From positions 1 to 8,300 of the forward strand of contig JAEZQX010000340.1 of assembly GCA_023441105.1 (NCBI GenBank): a DNA stretch of 8,300 bases. Direction: 5' to 3'. The translations under genes and the position numbers were made by a program. The notes below the pieces were generated by a model. That model saw only the letters and a program-made list of their open reading frames with translations. It did no database searches and was not told where the DNA came from. The DNA is from Pseudomonadota bacterium (GTDB lineage Bacteria; Pseudomonadota; Gammaproteobacteria; Burkholderiales; Burkholderiaceae). Of this stretch, positions 1-7,296 are shown piece after piece (the first letter of the stretch is position 1; each line of letters opens with the position of its first letter).

Positions 1-743
1 CCGCCGAGGCGGTTGCCAAGGCTGCGCCGGACGGCTATACGCTGGTCCTTCTGCCCAGCGGTCATGCAAGCCAGGCGGCCATGCTCGCGAAGCTGCCGTT
101 CCATCCGGTCGACGACTTTGCCTGGATCTCCACGGCGACGGTTTACCCGATGTTCCTGGCGGTTGCCGACGCCTCGCCCATTCGCAGCTTCGAGGACCTG
201 ATCGCGCGCGCCAAGGCGGAACCCGGCAAGCTGTCTTATTCGTCCGTCGGCATCGGCACCGCACACCATCTGATCGGCGAATGGATCAACGCCCAGGCCG
301 GCGTCGAGCTTACCCACGTGCCCTACAAGGGAGGCACCCAGCCGTTGACGGATGTGCTGTCCGGGCAGATTGACCTGATGATCGAGACGGCGACGTCGGC
401 CCTTCCCCACCTGAAGTCCGGCCGTCTGCGCGCACTGGCGGTCACCTCAACCGATGGCAAGAGCCTGCTGCCCGGCGTGCCGGCCGCTTCCGAGGTGGTG
501 CCGAATCTGCAGTACGAATCGTGGCTTGGCATCGCCGCACCGGCGAAGACGCCCGCCAGCCTGGTCGCGGCCCTGAACCGTGAGGTGACCCGGGCGCTGG
601 GCAAGCCGGATGTCGTGCAACGGCTTGCCGAGCTGGGCGGCGGGGCCACGCCGAGCTCGCCTGATGCATTCCGTGACCGGGTGTCCGACGACATCGCGAA
701 GTTCCGGCAGATCGTGGCGACACGCGGGATCAAGCCGGAATAA
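1..743 (+). CDS. Bug/TctC-family tripartite tricarboxylate transporter substrate-binding protein, 5'-truncated
   Basis: This is the C-terminal 246 residues of a periplasmic solute-binding protein of the Bug (TctC) family, which binds carboxylates or other small organic anions. The reading frame is open from base 3, upstream of the first ATG at 81, and the residues before that ATG already match the family (APDGYTLVLLPSG). The start, signal peptide and first ligand-binding loop therefore lie left of the window. Family hallmarks in order are PDGYT, the central HVPYKGG segment, the Q-DLM strand, ALPHLKSGRLRALAVTS, and a PGVP...YESWLGIAAPAKTP stretch. It lies 44 nt upstream of a second Bug gene on the same strand, so the two are probably co-transcribed. 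No TctA or TctB gene is visible. The ligand cannot be read from the sequence. The family call is firm. Confidence 0.95.
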   Translation, partial: AEAVAKAAPDGYTLVLLPSGHASQAAMLAKLPFHPVDDFAWISTATVYPMFLAVADASPIRSFEDLIARAKAEPGKLSYSSVGIGTAHHLIGEWINAQAGVELTHVPYKGGTQPLTDVLSGQIDLMIETATSALPHLKSGRLRALAVTSTDGKSLLPGVPAASEVVPNLQYESWLGIAAPAKTPASLVAALNREVTRALGKPDVVQRLAELGGGATPSSPDAFRDRVSDDIAKFRQIVATRGIKPE

Positions 744-776
744 CCCGTGCAGCTGCTGCCGATGTCCTCAGGTCCC

Positions 777-782
777 AAGGAG
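777..782 (+). promoter_or_regulatory. Ribosome binding site of the second Bug gene
   Basis: AAGGAG lies 5 nt before the ATG at 788. This is a near-consensus Shine-Dalgarno sequence and it fixes the start of the following coding region. Confidence 0.8.
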
Positions 783-787
783 AATCC

Positions 788-2718
<1,931 letters not shown>

Positions 2719-2719
2719 A

Positions 2720-3130
2720 TCACGAGGATGCGTTGACGTCGAACACCGGATCGACCGGCAGCTGCAGCCCGCTCGCCAGCTGATTGGTCTTGGCGGCCAG
2801 AGCGATGATCGACAGGAGTTCGGCGTGCTGGGCATCTGTCATGCCCTTGCCACGCGCAGCAGCGGTATGGGAATGGACGCAGTAGCTGCAGGAGTTCGCA
2901 ACCGACACTGCGATGTAGATCATTTCCTTCGTCAGCGGGTCGAGCTGCGAGGGGGTTGCCATCACTCGTTTCACTTCGGACCAGGTGCGCTCCAGCAGCT
3001 CGGGATCGAACGCCAGGGCGCGCCAGAGGTTATTGACGAAATCGGTCTTGCGGGTTGCGCGGATGTCGTCGAACACCGCCTTGACACGCGGATCCGCTTC
3101 CGGGTTTGCTGGCTGTTTCAGAGTGGCCAT
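2720..3130 (-). CDS. Carboxymuconolactone decarboxylase / AhpD-family protein
   Basis: A 136-residue, all-helical CMD-domain protein. It carries the thiol motif C81-S-Y-C84-V-H-S-H88, and E69 lies exactly 12 residues before the first cysteine. This reproduces the E-x11-C-x2-C-x3-H arrangement of AhpD, where the cysteines and the Glu/His relay support alkylhydroperoxidase or disulfide reductase activity. A redox or peroxide-detoxifying role is therefore more likely than ring-lactone decarboxylation, which does not need the CxxC pair. The start at ATG 3130 gives the usual N-terminus, though no strong Shine-Dalgarno sequence precedes it. The gene is convergent with the dioxygenase (one nucleotide between stops) and divergent from the small DUF1328 gene. 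No functional link to the neighbours is evident, although oxygenases and antioxidant proteins are often found together. Confidence 0.9.
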   Translation of the reverse strand: MATLKQPANPEADPRVKAVFDDIRATRKTDFVNNLWRALAFDPELLERTWSEVKRVMATPSQLDPLTKEMIYIAVSVANSCSYCVHSHTAAARGKGMTDAQHAELLSIIALAAKTNQLASGLQLPVDPVFDVNASS

Positions 3131-3162
3131 TGGTGTCTAGGCAGATGAGGTTGGTATCGCCG

Positions 3163-3172
3163 ATTGTATGAT
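3163..3172. promoter_or_regulatory. Possible overlapping divergent -10 elements
   Basis: The 81-nt gap between the AhpD-like gene and the DUF1328 gene contains TATGAT on the + strand (3167-3172) and, overlapping it, TACAAT on the - strand (complement of 3163-3168). Each is one or two bases from the sigma-70 -10 consensus. Each would give a leader of roughly 25-35 nt to its own gene. No convincing -35 hexamer is seen for either, so the call is tentative. Confidence 0.3.
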
Positions 3173-3199
3173 CAGGACATCTCTCGAGGAAACACGACA

Positions 3200-3205
3200 A
3201 AGGAG
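3200..3205 (+). promoter_or_regulatory. Ribosome binding site deciding the GTG start of the DUF1328 gene
   Basis: AAGGAG lies 6 nt before the GTG at 3212. It decides in favour of this start over the upstream in-frame TTG at 3164, which would add 16 residues of non-family sequence. Confidence 0.8.
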
Positions 3206-3211
3206 CAGACC

Positions 3212-3385
3212 GTGCTGAAGTGGGCCCTCATTTTCTTCGTCATCTCACTCGTCGCAGGCTACTTCGGGTTCACCGGCGTTGCCTCCGGAGCGAAGTCGAT
3301 CGCAAAGGTCTTGTTCTTCATCGCGATCGCGGTCTTTCTGATCATTCTCATCTTCGGCGTGTTCCTGGGAATGCTGGTGTTCTGA
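3212..3385 (+). CDS. DUF1328 (UPF0391, YtjA-like) small inner-membrane protein
   Basis: A 57-residue membrane protein read from GTG as [20 protein letters not shown], followed by a [15 protein letters not shown] stretch and a hydrophobic C-terminus. Two transmembrane helices are visible, about residues 4-22 and 29-54, separated by a short Gly/Ala/Lys loop. Length, the LKWALIF start and the [18 protein letters not shown] block all match the DUF1328/UPF0391 family, whose E. coli representative is YtjA. The function of that family is not established. The GTG start is supported by a good Shine-Dalgarno sequence and by family length. It appears monocistronic: a divergent gene lies on the left and a convergent lysR on the right. 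Nothing in it points to the catabolic genes around it. Confidence 0.9.
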   Translation: MLKWALIFFVISLVAGYFGFTGVASGAKSIAKVLFFIAIAVFLIILIFGVFLGMLVF

Positions 3386-3396
3386 CCGGCCGAGAC

Positions 3397-3410
3397 GCCG
3401 CAGTCGCGGC
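3397..3410 (+). terminator. Weak candidate hairpin downstream of the DUF1328 gene
   Basis: GCCGC-AGTC-GCGGC forms a perfect 5-bp stem with a 4-nt loop, 11 nt after the DUF1328 stop. No T-run follows, so intrinsic termination is doubtful. It lies in the 90-nt gap between two convergent genes, where a terminator would be expected. I see nothing else in that gap. Confidence 0.25.
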
Positions 3411-3475
3411 AGGCGCGAGCCCGGCGCACCGCGGTGAAGAAGGTGTCGCGCGTCCTCGGGGCGACGGCTGGTTAC

Positions 3476-4462
3476 TTAGCTCAGCGCCAGCGCCCGCGCC
3501 GTCTGGACGGCGATCCGCTCGAACGCCGCGACCATCGGGGCCGGCTCGAAGTCGCTCCGCGCGATCAGGCTGATGGGTGCCACCTTGGCGGCTTGCTTCG
3601 GCCGCAGGATCACGAGATCCCCATCAAGCCGGGCCTTTTCCGCGATCGAATGCGGCAGGACGCCCAGTAGTTCGCCTCCGGCGATGACGTAGCGAAGCTG
3701 ATGGAAGCTGCTGGAGGCGACAGCAACCACCGGTCGGAGATTGCCTCTGGAAGTGAACATGCTTTCGGCGATCTCTCGCAACGGGGTGCCGACCGCGGGC
3801 AGGACCCACCTGGCACTGGCCAGTTCCTTCCATTTCACATCCGCCTGCTTCGCCAGCGGATGCTGCCTGCCGCAGACGATGTCGAACACCTCCGTGTAGA
3901 TCCTGGTCAACCTCAGGCTCGCAGGGTGGCCGGCATGCAGAACTCTTCCGAAAGCGAGGTCCAGCTTGCTCTGCAGCAGTCCGCCCAGCAGTTCGTCGGT
4001 CGTTCCTTCGACGAGGGAGAACTGGGCGCGGGGAAAGGTCTGCAGGAGACTGTTGATGCATCGTTCCAGGAGCGCCGAGGAAAGCGAGGGGAGGATACCG
4101 AGCCTGATATGGCCGCCGCCGCCCCGCGTGAAGTGCTCCAGGTCCGCGCTGATGTTTCCGATGTCGGCCATCACGATGGCGATATGCCGACGCAGGATCT
4201 CCCCGTGCGGGGTCAACTGCATCCCGCGCCGGTTGCGCTGGAAGAGCACCGCCCGGAACATCTCCTCCAGCTCGTGAATGAGCTTGGTGGCCGCGGGTTG
4301 GGTCATGTGCGACGCCGTCGCTGCCTTGCGGATGGTGTGGAGTTCGCAGACGTTGCGGAACACCTCGAGGTGCCTGAGGCGCAGCCGCGACTTGATCACG
4401 GCCAGGCTGGCGACGTCCTTGACCGGCCCGCTCGCTGGCGTCTCTGGCGATAACCGTTTCAT
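3476..4462 (-). CDS. LysR-type transcriptional regulator
   Basis: A 328-residue LysR-family regulator. The winged helix-turn-helix spans about residues 28-87 (LRLRHLEVFRNV, then a TIRKAATASHMTQPAATKLI recognition region and an ELEEMF linker helix). The periplasmic-binding-protein-like effector domain begins near residue 117 (GHIRLGILPSL) and runs to the C-terminus. The LRLRHLEVF opening and overall layout resemble the GbpR-type branch, which often senses sugars, aromatics or organic acids. ATG 4462 was chosen because it leaves a short N-terminal tail before the HTH. The same frame stays open far upstream, antisense to the Bug and AcnX genes, but that extension is not LysR-like. The start lacks a clear Shine-Dalgarno sequence. 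The gene is divergent, by 78 nt, from the Bug-AcnX operon. That is the classic arrangement for a LysR regulator controlling its neighbour and itself, so the operon is its likely target. Confidence 0.95.
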   Translation of the reverse strand: MKRLSPETPASGPVKDVASLAVIKSRLRLRHLEVFRNVCELHTIRKAATASHMTQPAATKLIHELEEMFRAVLFQRNRRGMQLTPHGEILRRHIAIVMADIGNISADLEHFTRGGGGHIRLGILPSLSSALLERCINSLLQTFPRAQFSLVEGTTDELLGGLLQSKLDLAFGRVLHAGHPASLRLTRIYTEVFDIVCGRQHPLAKQADVKWKELASARWVLPAVGTPLREIAESMFTSRGNLRPVVAVASSSFHQLRYVIAGGELLGVLPHSIAEKARLDGDLVILRPKQAAKVAPISLIARSDFEPAPMVAAFERIAVQTARALALS

Positions 4463-4540
4463 TGCAGTACTGAAGTTTTCGTGATTATCCAAGAATCGAA
4501 AGACGAGGCATAGTGCCTCGGACCTACCCGGAGACACCCG
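4463..4540. promoter_or_regulatory. Divergent lysR / Bug-AcnX promoter-operator region
   Basis: This 78-nt gap separates the regulator from the operon it probably controls, and both promoters must lie in or near it. On the - strand GATAAT (complement of 4484-4489) is a good -10 candidate for lysR. On the + strand CATAGT (4509-4514) is a weak -10 candidate for the operon and lies inside the inverted repeat. The segment is noticeably more AT-rich around 4470-4501 than its surroundings. No clear -35 hexamers were found, as is common for activator-dependent promoters. Confidence 0.55.
4504..4520. promoter_or_regulatory. Perfect inverted repeat, candidate LysR-regulator operator
   Basis: CGAGGCA-TAG-TGCCTCG is a perfect 7-bp inverted repeat around a 3-nt centre, 20 nt upstream of the Bug start. 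LysR-type proteins bind interrupted dyads of about this size, and the position between divergent genes fits. Alternatively it is a hairpin in the leader of the operon mRNA, or chance in GC-rich DNA. Confidence 0.45.
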
Positions 4541-5515
4541 ATGCCAAGCAGACGAACCATCCTGACTGTTCTTGCCGCCGCGAGCTTGCTGGCGACGGCT
4601 CCCCACGCGTCCGCGGCCTTTCCCGAGAAGGCGATCCGCCTGATCGTGCCCTTTCCCGCGGGCGGCGCCACGGACGTCGTCGCTCGGGCGCTGGGCCAGC
4701 GCCTGGGCCAGATGCTCAAACAGCCGGTGGTGGTCGAGAACAAGGCGGGTGCCGGCGGCAACATCGGCGCCGACTTCGTCGCCAAGTCCGCGGCCGACGG
4801 CTATACGGTCCTCGTCGCATCGGCGGCAGAGGTCACGATCAACGAGTTCCTCTACCCCAAGATGAGCTACAACCCGGGCAAGGATCTCGCGCCGGTTGCG
4901 AAGCTGGCTTCGGCGCCACTGGCCTTGGTCGTGAACAGCGCCTCGCCGGCCGACTCTGTCCAGGCACTCGTCAAGTACATCAAGTCCAAGCCCGACGGCG
5001 CGAACTTCGCGTCTTCCGGGACGGGCGGGCCGCAGCACCTCGCGGCAGAACTGTTCAGGCTCATGTCCGGGAGCAAGATGAGCCACGTGCCGTACAAGGG
5101 CGGCGCTCCCGCCATGACCGATCTTCTCGGCAACCAGGTCGACTTGTTCTTTTCCGGCTTGCCACCCGCACTTCCGCACATCCAGGCCGGGAAACTGCGG
5201 GTGCTCGGCGTGAGTACTGCGCGCCGCTCGCCGCTGCTTGCGCAGGTGCCGACGGTTGCCGAACAGGGATTCCCCGGCTTCGACATCGAGAACTGGCAAG
5301 GGGTCTTCGTGCCGGCCGGCACACCCGCCGACGTCGTAGAGCTGCTTTCGCGCAGCATCGGCCAGATCGCGGCGGACAAGGCGTTCTCCGACCAGCTGCA
5401 GGCGCAAGGCGCCGCGCCGGATTACCTGGACGACAAGGCATTCGGCGAGTTCGTGTCCAGCGAAAGACGAAAGTACGCCAAGCTGGTGAAGGATTCCGGC
5501 GCCAAGGCGGACTGA
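4541..5515 (+). CDS. Bug/TctC-family tripartite tricarboxylate transporter substrate-binding protein
   Basis: A complete 324-residue periplasmic binding protein. Its Sec-type signal peptide has a basic start (PSRR), a hydrophobic core and a cleavage site after ASA (23-25). Family landmarks are PFPAGGATD (37-45), ENKAGAGGNIGA (66-77), ADGYTVLV (85-92), HVPYKGG (182-188) and LPHIQAGKLRVLGVS. GGAGA at 4530-4534, 6 nt before the ATG, supports the start. It is the first gene of an operon: the AcnX large subunit starts 15 nt after its stop. Together with the divergent regulator, this suggests the protein captures the compound, or a precursor of it, that AcnX processes. No TctAB membrane genes are present, so either transport uses components encoded elsewhere or the protein acts as an extracytoplasmic sensor, a role known for some Bug proteins (for example BctC with the BctDE two-component system in Bordetella). 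Confidence 0.96.
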   Translation: MPSRRTILTVLAAASLLATAPHASAAFPEKAIRLIVPFPAGGATDVVARALGQRLGQMLKQPVVVENKAGAGGNIGADFVAKSAADGYTVLVASAAEVTINEFLYPKMSYNPGKDLAPVAKLASAPLALVVNSASPADSVQALVKYIKSKPDGANFASSGTGGPQHLAAELFRLMSGSKMSHVPYKGGAPAMTDLLGNQVDLFFSGLPPALPHIQAGKLRVLGVSTARRSPLLAQVPTVAEQGFPGFDIENWQGVFVPAGTPADVVELLSRSIGQIAADKAFSDQLQAQGAAPDYLDDKAFGEFVSSERRKYAKLVKDSGAKAD

Positions 5516-5530
5516 CTTGCAAGGCAAACG

Positions 5531-6820
5531 ATGGAAATGACGCATATGATTCAGGACAGGGGCCGCCGGGTGGGCACGATGCAACTCACTGCCGAAGAGC
5601 ATGCGATGCTGCGGGGGGACAGAGGCCCCGCCGTGCAGGAGGCGATCCAGTTCCAGATCGAAGTCGGCAGCTTCTTCGAGGCCAGCCGCTTCGTACCCAT
5701 CACCCATGCCCATGTCATGGGAGACATCGAGGTGATGGGCGATGGGGGCTTGGAGCATCTTCGGGCGATGGGCGAAAAGCATGCGAAGTGCTCCGTGCCG
5801 ACATCCAGCAACGCCCAATGCATGCACTTCAACGACGATGCCCGGCTACGGCAGGACGAGAACGAGGTGGTCAAGGAAAAGGAGATCCTCGCCCGCTACA
5901 AGATGATGCGGATCGCCACGACCGACTCCTGCGTCCCCTACCAGCAGGTCTACCAGCCGAAGCTAGGGGAACATGTGGCTTGGGGCGATACCGGCACGGT
6001 GATCTACGCGAACTCGGTGTTGGGCGCTCGCACGAACTTCGAGGCCGGCAAGGCGAGCTTCGCTGCCGCGCTTACCGGCCGCACTCCCGAGTACGGGTTC
6101 CACCTGGATGAGATCCGCGCCGGGTCCCTGCTGGTCGACCTGCAGGCGCTGATGCAGGACACGGCCGACTGGGGCGCGCTGGGCAAGATCGTCGGCCACC
6201 CGCACCAGGACTACTTCGCCGTGCCGGTATTCGACGGGTTTGGACGCATGCCGTCATCGGACGAGTTGAAGCAACTCGGCGCGTCGCTGGCCAGCTACGG
6301 GTCGATGGCGATGTTCCACATGGTCGGCGTCACGCCGGAGGCGCGGACGCGTGAAGCAGCTTTCAAGGGCAAGCAGCCTCGGGAGACGATTGTCGTGACC
6401 GACGCGGACATCCAGGCAGTGTACGACGCGTACCGCTACAAGGATGGCAGCGCAAACATCGTCGTTTTCTCGGGGCCGCAACTCTCCCTCTTCGAGATGC
6501 AGGATCTGGCGGAACTTTTCGAAGGCCGGCGGATCGCTCCAGGCATGGCAGCAGTCGCCACGACCAACCATATGGTCTACAGCGATGCCAAGCGCCTGGG
6601 ATATGTCGACACGCTCGAGCAGGCAGGCGTCACGATCCTGCAAGGGGTGTGCTTCTACATCCTGCAGCGGCTGTCCAGGATCCGTGAGGAAAATGGATGG
6701 ACCAACTTGATCTCCAATTCCGGAAAGCTCGTCAACACCATCACCGCCCACCGCTTCAACACGGTCCTGCGTCGCACGCGCGACTGCGTGGAGATCGCCT
6801 GTACGGGGAGGTTGGCATGA
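5531..6820 (+). CDS. Aconitase X catalytic (DUF521) large subunit
   Basis: A 429-residue protein matching the aconitase X catalytic domain, a divergent Fe-S hydro-lyase branch of the aconitase superfamily. Known AcnX enzymes are cis-3-hydroxy-L-proline dehydratase (single chain) and archaeal mevalonate 5-phosphate dehydratase (two subunits). Landmarks are LTAEEHAMLRGDRGPAVQEA (19-38), IATTDSCVPYQ (128-138), WGDTGTVIYANSVLGARTNF (151-170), LGYVDTLEQAGV (356-367), GVCFY (372-376), NSGKL (396-400) and IACTGRL (422-428). Cysteines C134, C374 and C424 lie in these conserved blocks and are the best cluster-ligand candidates; C87, C97 and C419 are others. GCAAGG 6 nt before ATG 5531 supports that start, but Met17 (5579) would give the usual family N-terminus. 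The stop overlaps the small-subunit start (ATGA), implying translational coupling and a heterodimer. The substrate is unknown. Confidence 0.92.
   Translation: MEMTHMIQDRGRRVGTMQLTAEEHAMLRGDRGPAVQEAIQFQIEVGSFFEASRFVPITHAHVMGDIEVMGDGGLEHLRAMGEKHAKCSVPTSSNAQCMHFNDDARLRQDENEVVKEKEILARYKMMRIATTDSCVPYQQVYQPKLGEHVAWGDTGTVIYANSVLGARTNFEAGKASFAAALTGRTPEYGFHLDEIRAGSLLVDLQALMQDTADWGALGKIVGHPHQDYFAVPVFDGFGRMPSSDELKQLGASLASYGSMAMFHMVGVTPEARTREAAFKGKQPRETIVVTDADIQAVYDAYRYKDGSANIVVFSGPQLSLFEMQDLAELFEGRRIAPGMAAVATTNHMVYSDAKRLGYVDTLEQAGVTILQGVCFYILQRLSRIREENGWTNLISNSGKLVNTITAHRFNTVLRRTRDCVEIACTGRLA
6805..6811 (+). promoter_or_regulatory. Ribosome binding site of the AcnX small subunit
   Basis: GGGGAGG, inside the end of the large-subunit gene, lies 5 nt before ATG 6817. 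It decides for this start over an upstream in-frame ATG at 6697, which would add 40 residues of antisense-like sequence. Confidence 0.75.
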
Positions 6821-7221
6821 AGACGATCAAGGTGAAGCGAGCATGGGGCGAGCCGGTGGAAGCCCGCGCCCTGGTGATGCGGGAAGGCTTCAGTCCACGC
6901 TACGACCTTGATCGCTGGACGGGGATCATCTCCCGTATCGGCCACAGCGCCGAAGGCGAGTCGATACGTGACCGGGTCCTCATCATTCCCACCACGAAGG
7001 GCGGCGTGGCCGGGGGCTGGGCCTTTCTCGACCTGTTGAACAAGGGTATCGCCCCGAAGGCGCTCGTCTTCGGGAAGCTCAACCCGGTGATGGTGCAGGG
7101 CGCCGTGCTGGCGAGAATGCCGGTTATGGAGGGATGGGATCAGGACCTTCTGAGCATGGTCCGGACCGGCGACCTGGTCCGGCTCGAGCCGGGATCGAAG
7201 ACCATCGCCATCCTGGGCTAG
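6817..7221 (+). CDS. Aconitase X swivel-domain (DUF126) small subunit
   Basis: A 134-residue protein matching the aconitase X swivel domain. In two-subunit AcnX this domain is a separate chain that closes over the Fe-S active site. Landmarks are the GEPVEARALV strand (11-20), the SPRYDLDRWTGII segment (26-38), RDRVLIIPTTKGG (51-63), NKGIAPKALVF (75-85), and the C-terminal MVRTGDLVRLEP (114-125). Its start overlaps the large-subunit stop by 4 bp, so equimolar synthesis is expected. The active-site loop after RVLIIP reads TTKGGVAGGW (59-68). Characterised AcnX proteins usually have a Ser-rich G-S-S/T-x-G-S version here, so this loop lacks the serines. That marks a distinct subfamily and possibly a different chemistry. 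The family call is firm; the substrate is not assignable. Confidence 0.92.
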   Translation: MKTIKVKRAWGEPVEARALVMREGFSPRYDLDRWTGIISRIGHSAEGESIRDRVLIIPTTKGGVAGGWAFLDLLNKGIAPKALVFGKLNPVMVQGAVLARMPVMEGWDQDLLSMVRTGDLVRLEPGSKTIAILG

Positions 7222-7229
7222 CGAAGCCC

Positions 7230-7250
7230 GGCGCTCGCGCGACGCGCGCC
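7230..7250 (+). terminator. Weak candidate GC-rich hairpin after the AcnX operon
   Basis: GGCGC (7230-7234) and GCGCC (7246-7250) can pair, extended by two further pairs across one mismatch, beginning 9 nt after the AcnX small-subunit stop. There is no T-run. The 75-nt gap to the convergent TRAP gene must hold whatever terminates both transcripts, and this is the best candidate seen. Confidence 0.25.
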
Positions 7251-7296
7251 GTCACAGGGCAAGTGTCACGGCGCCGGCACAGGACTGCTCTCCTCC

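Noticed and set aside
749..756. GCAGCTGC palindrome between the two left Bug genes
   Set aside because: It is a short palindrome with no extension, inside an intra-operon gap. There is no support for a regulatory role.
3701..4453. A 250-codon + strand open frame opposite lysR
   Set aside because: It is the antisense of an intact LysR gene, with no family resemblance and no suitable ribosome binding site.
3476..5827. A continuous 783-codon open frame on the - strand covering LysR plus the antisense of the Bug and AcnX genes
   Set aside because: Only the part from 4462 down is LysR-like. The upstream 455 codons are His/Arg/Gly-rich antisense sequence, as expected opposite GC-rich genes, and the true Bug and AcnX genes are firmly identified on the + strand.
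4513..6111. A 532-codon + strand open frame across the Bug and AcnX genes
   Set aside because: It is out of frame with both recognisable proteins and very Arg/Gly-rich; it is a shadow of high-GC coding sequence.
7269..7276. CGGCGCCG palindrome between the AcnX and TRAP genes as a terminator or operator
   Set aside because: It has only 8 bp of self-complementary GC-rich sequence, no loop and no T-run. It is expected by chance at this base composition.
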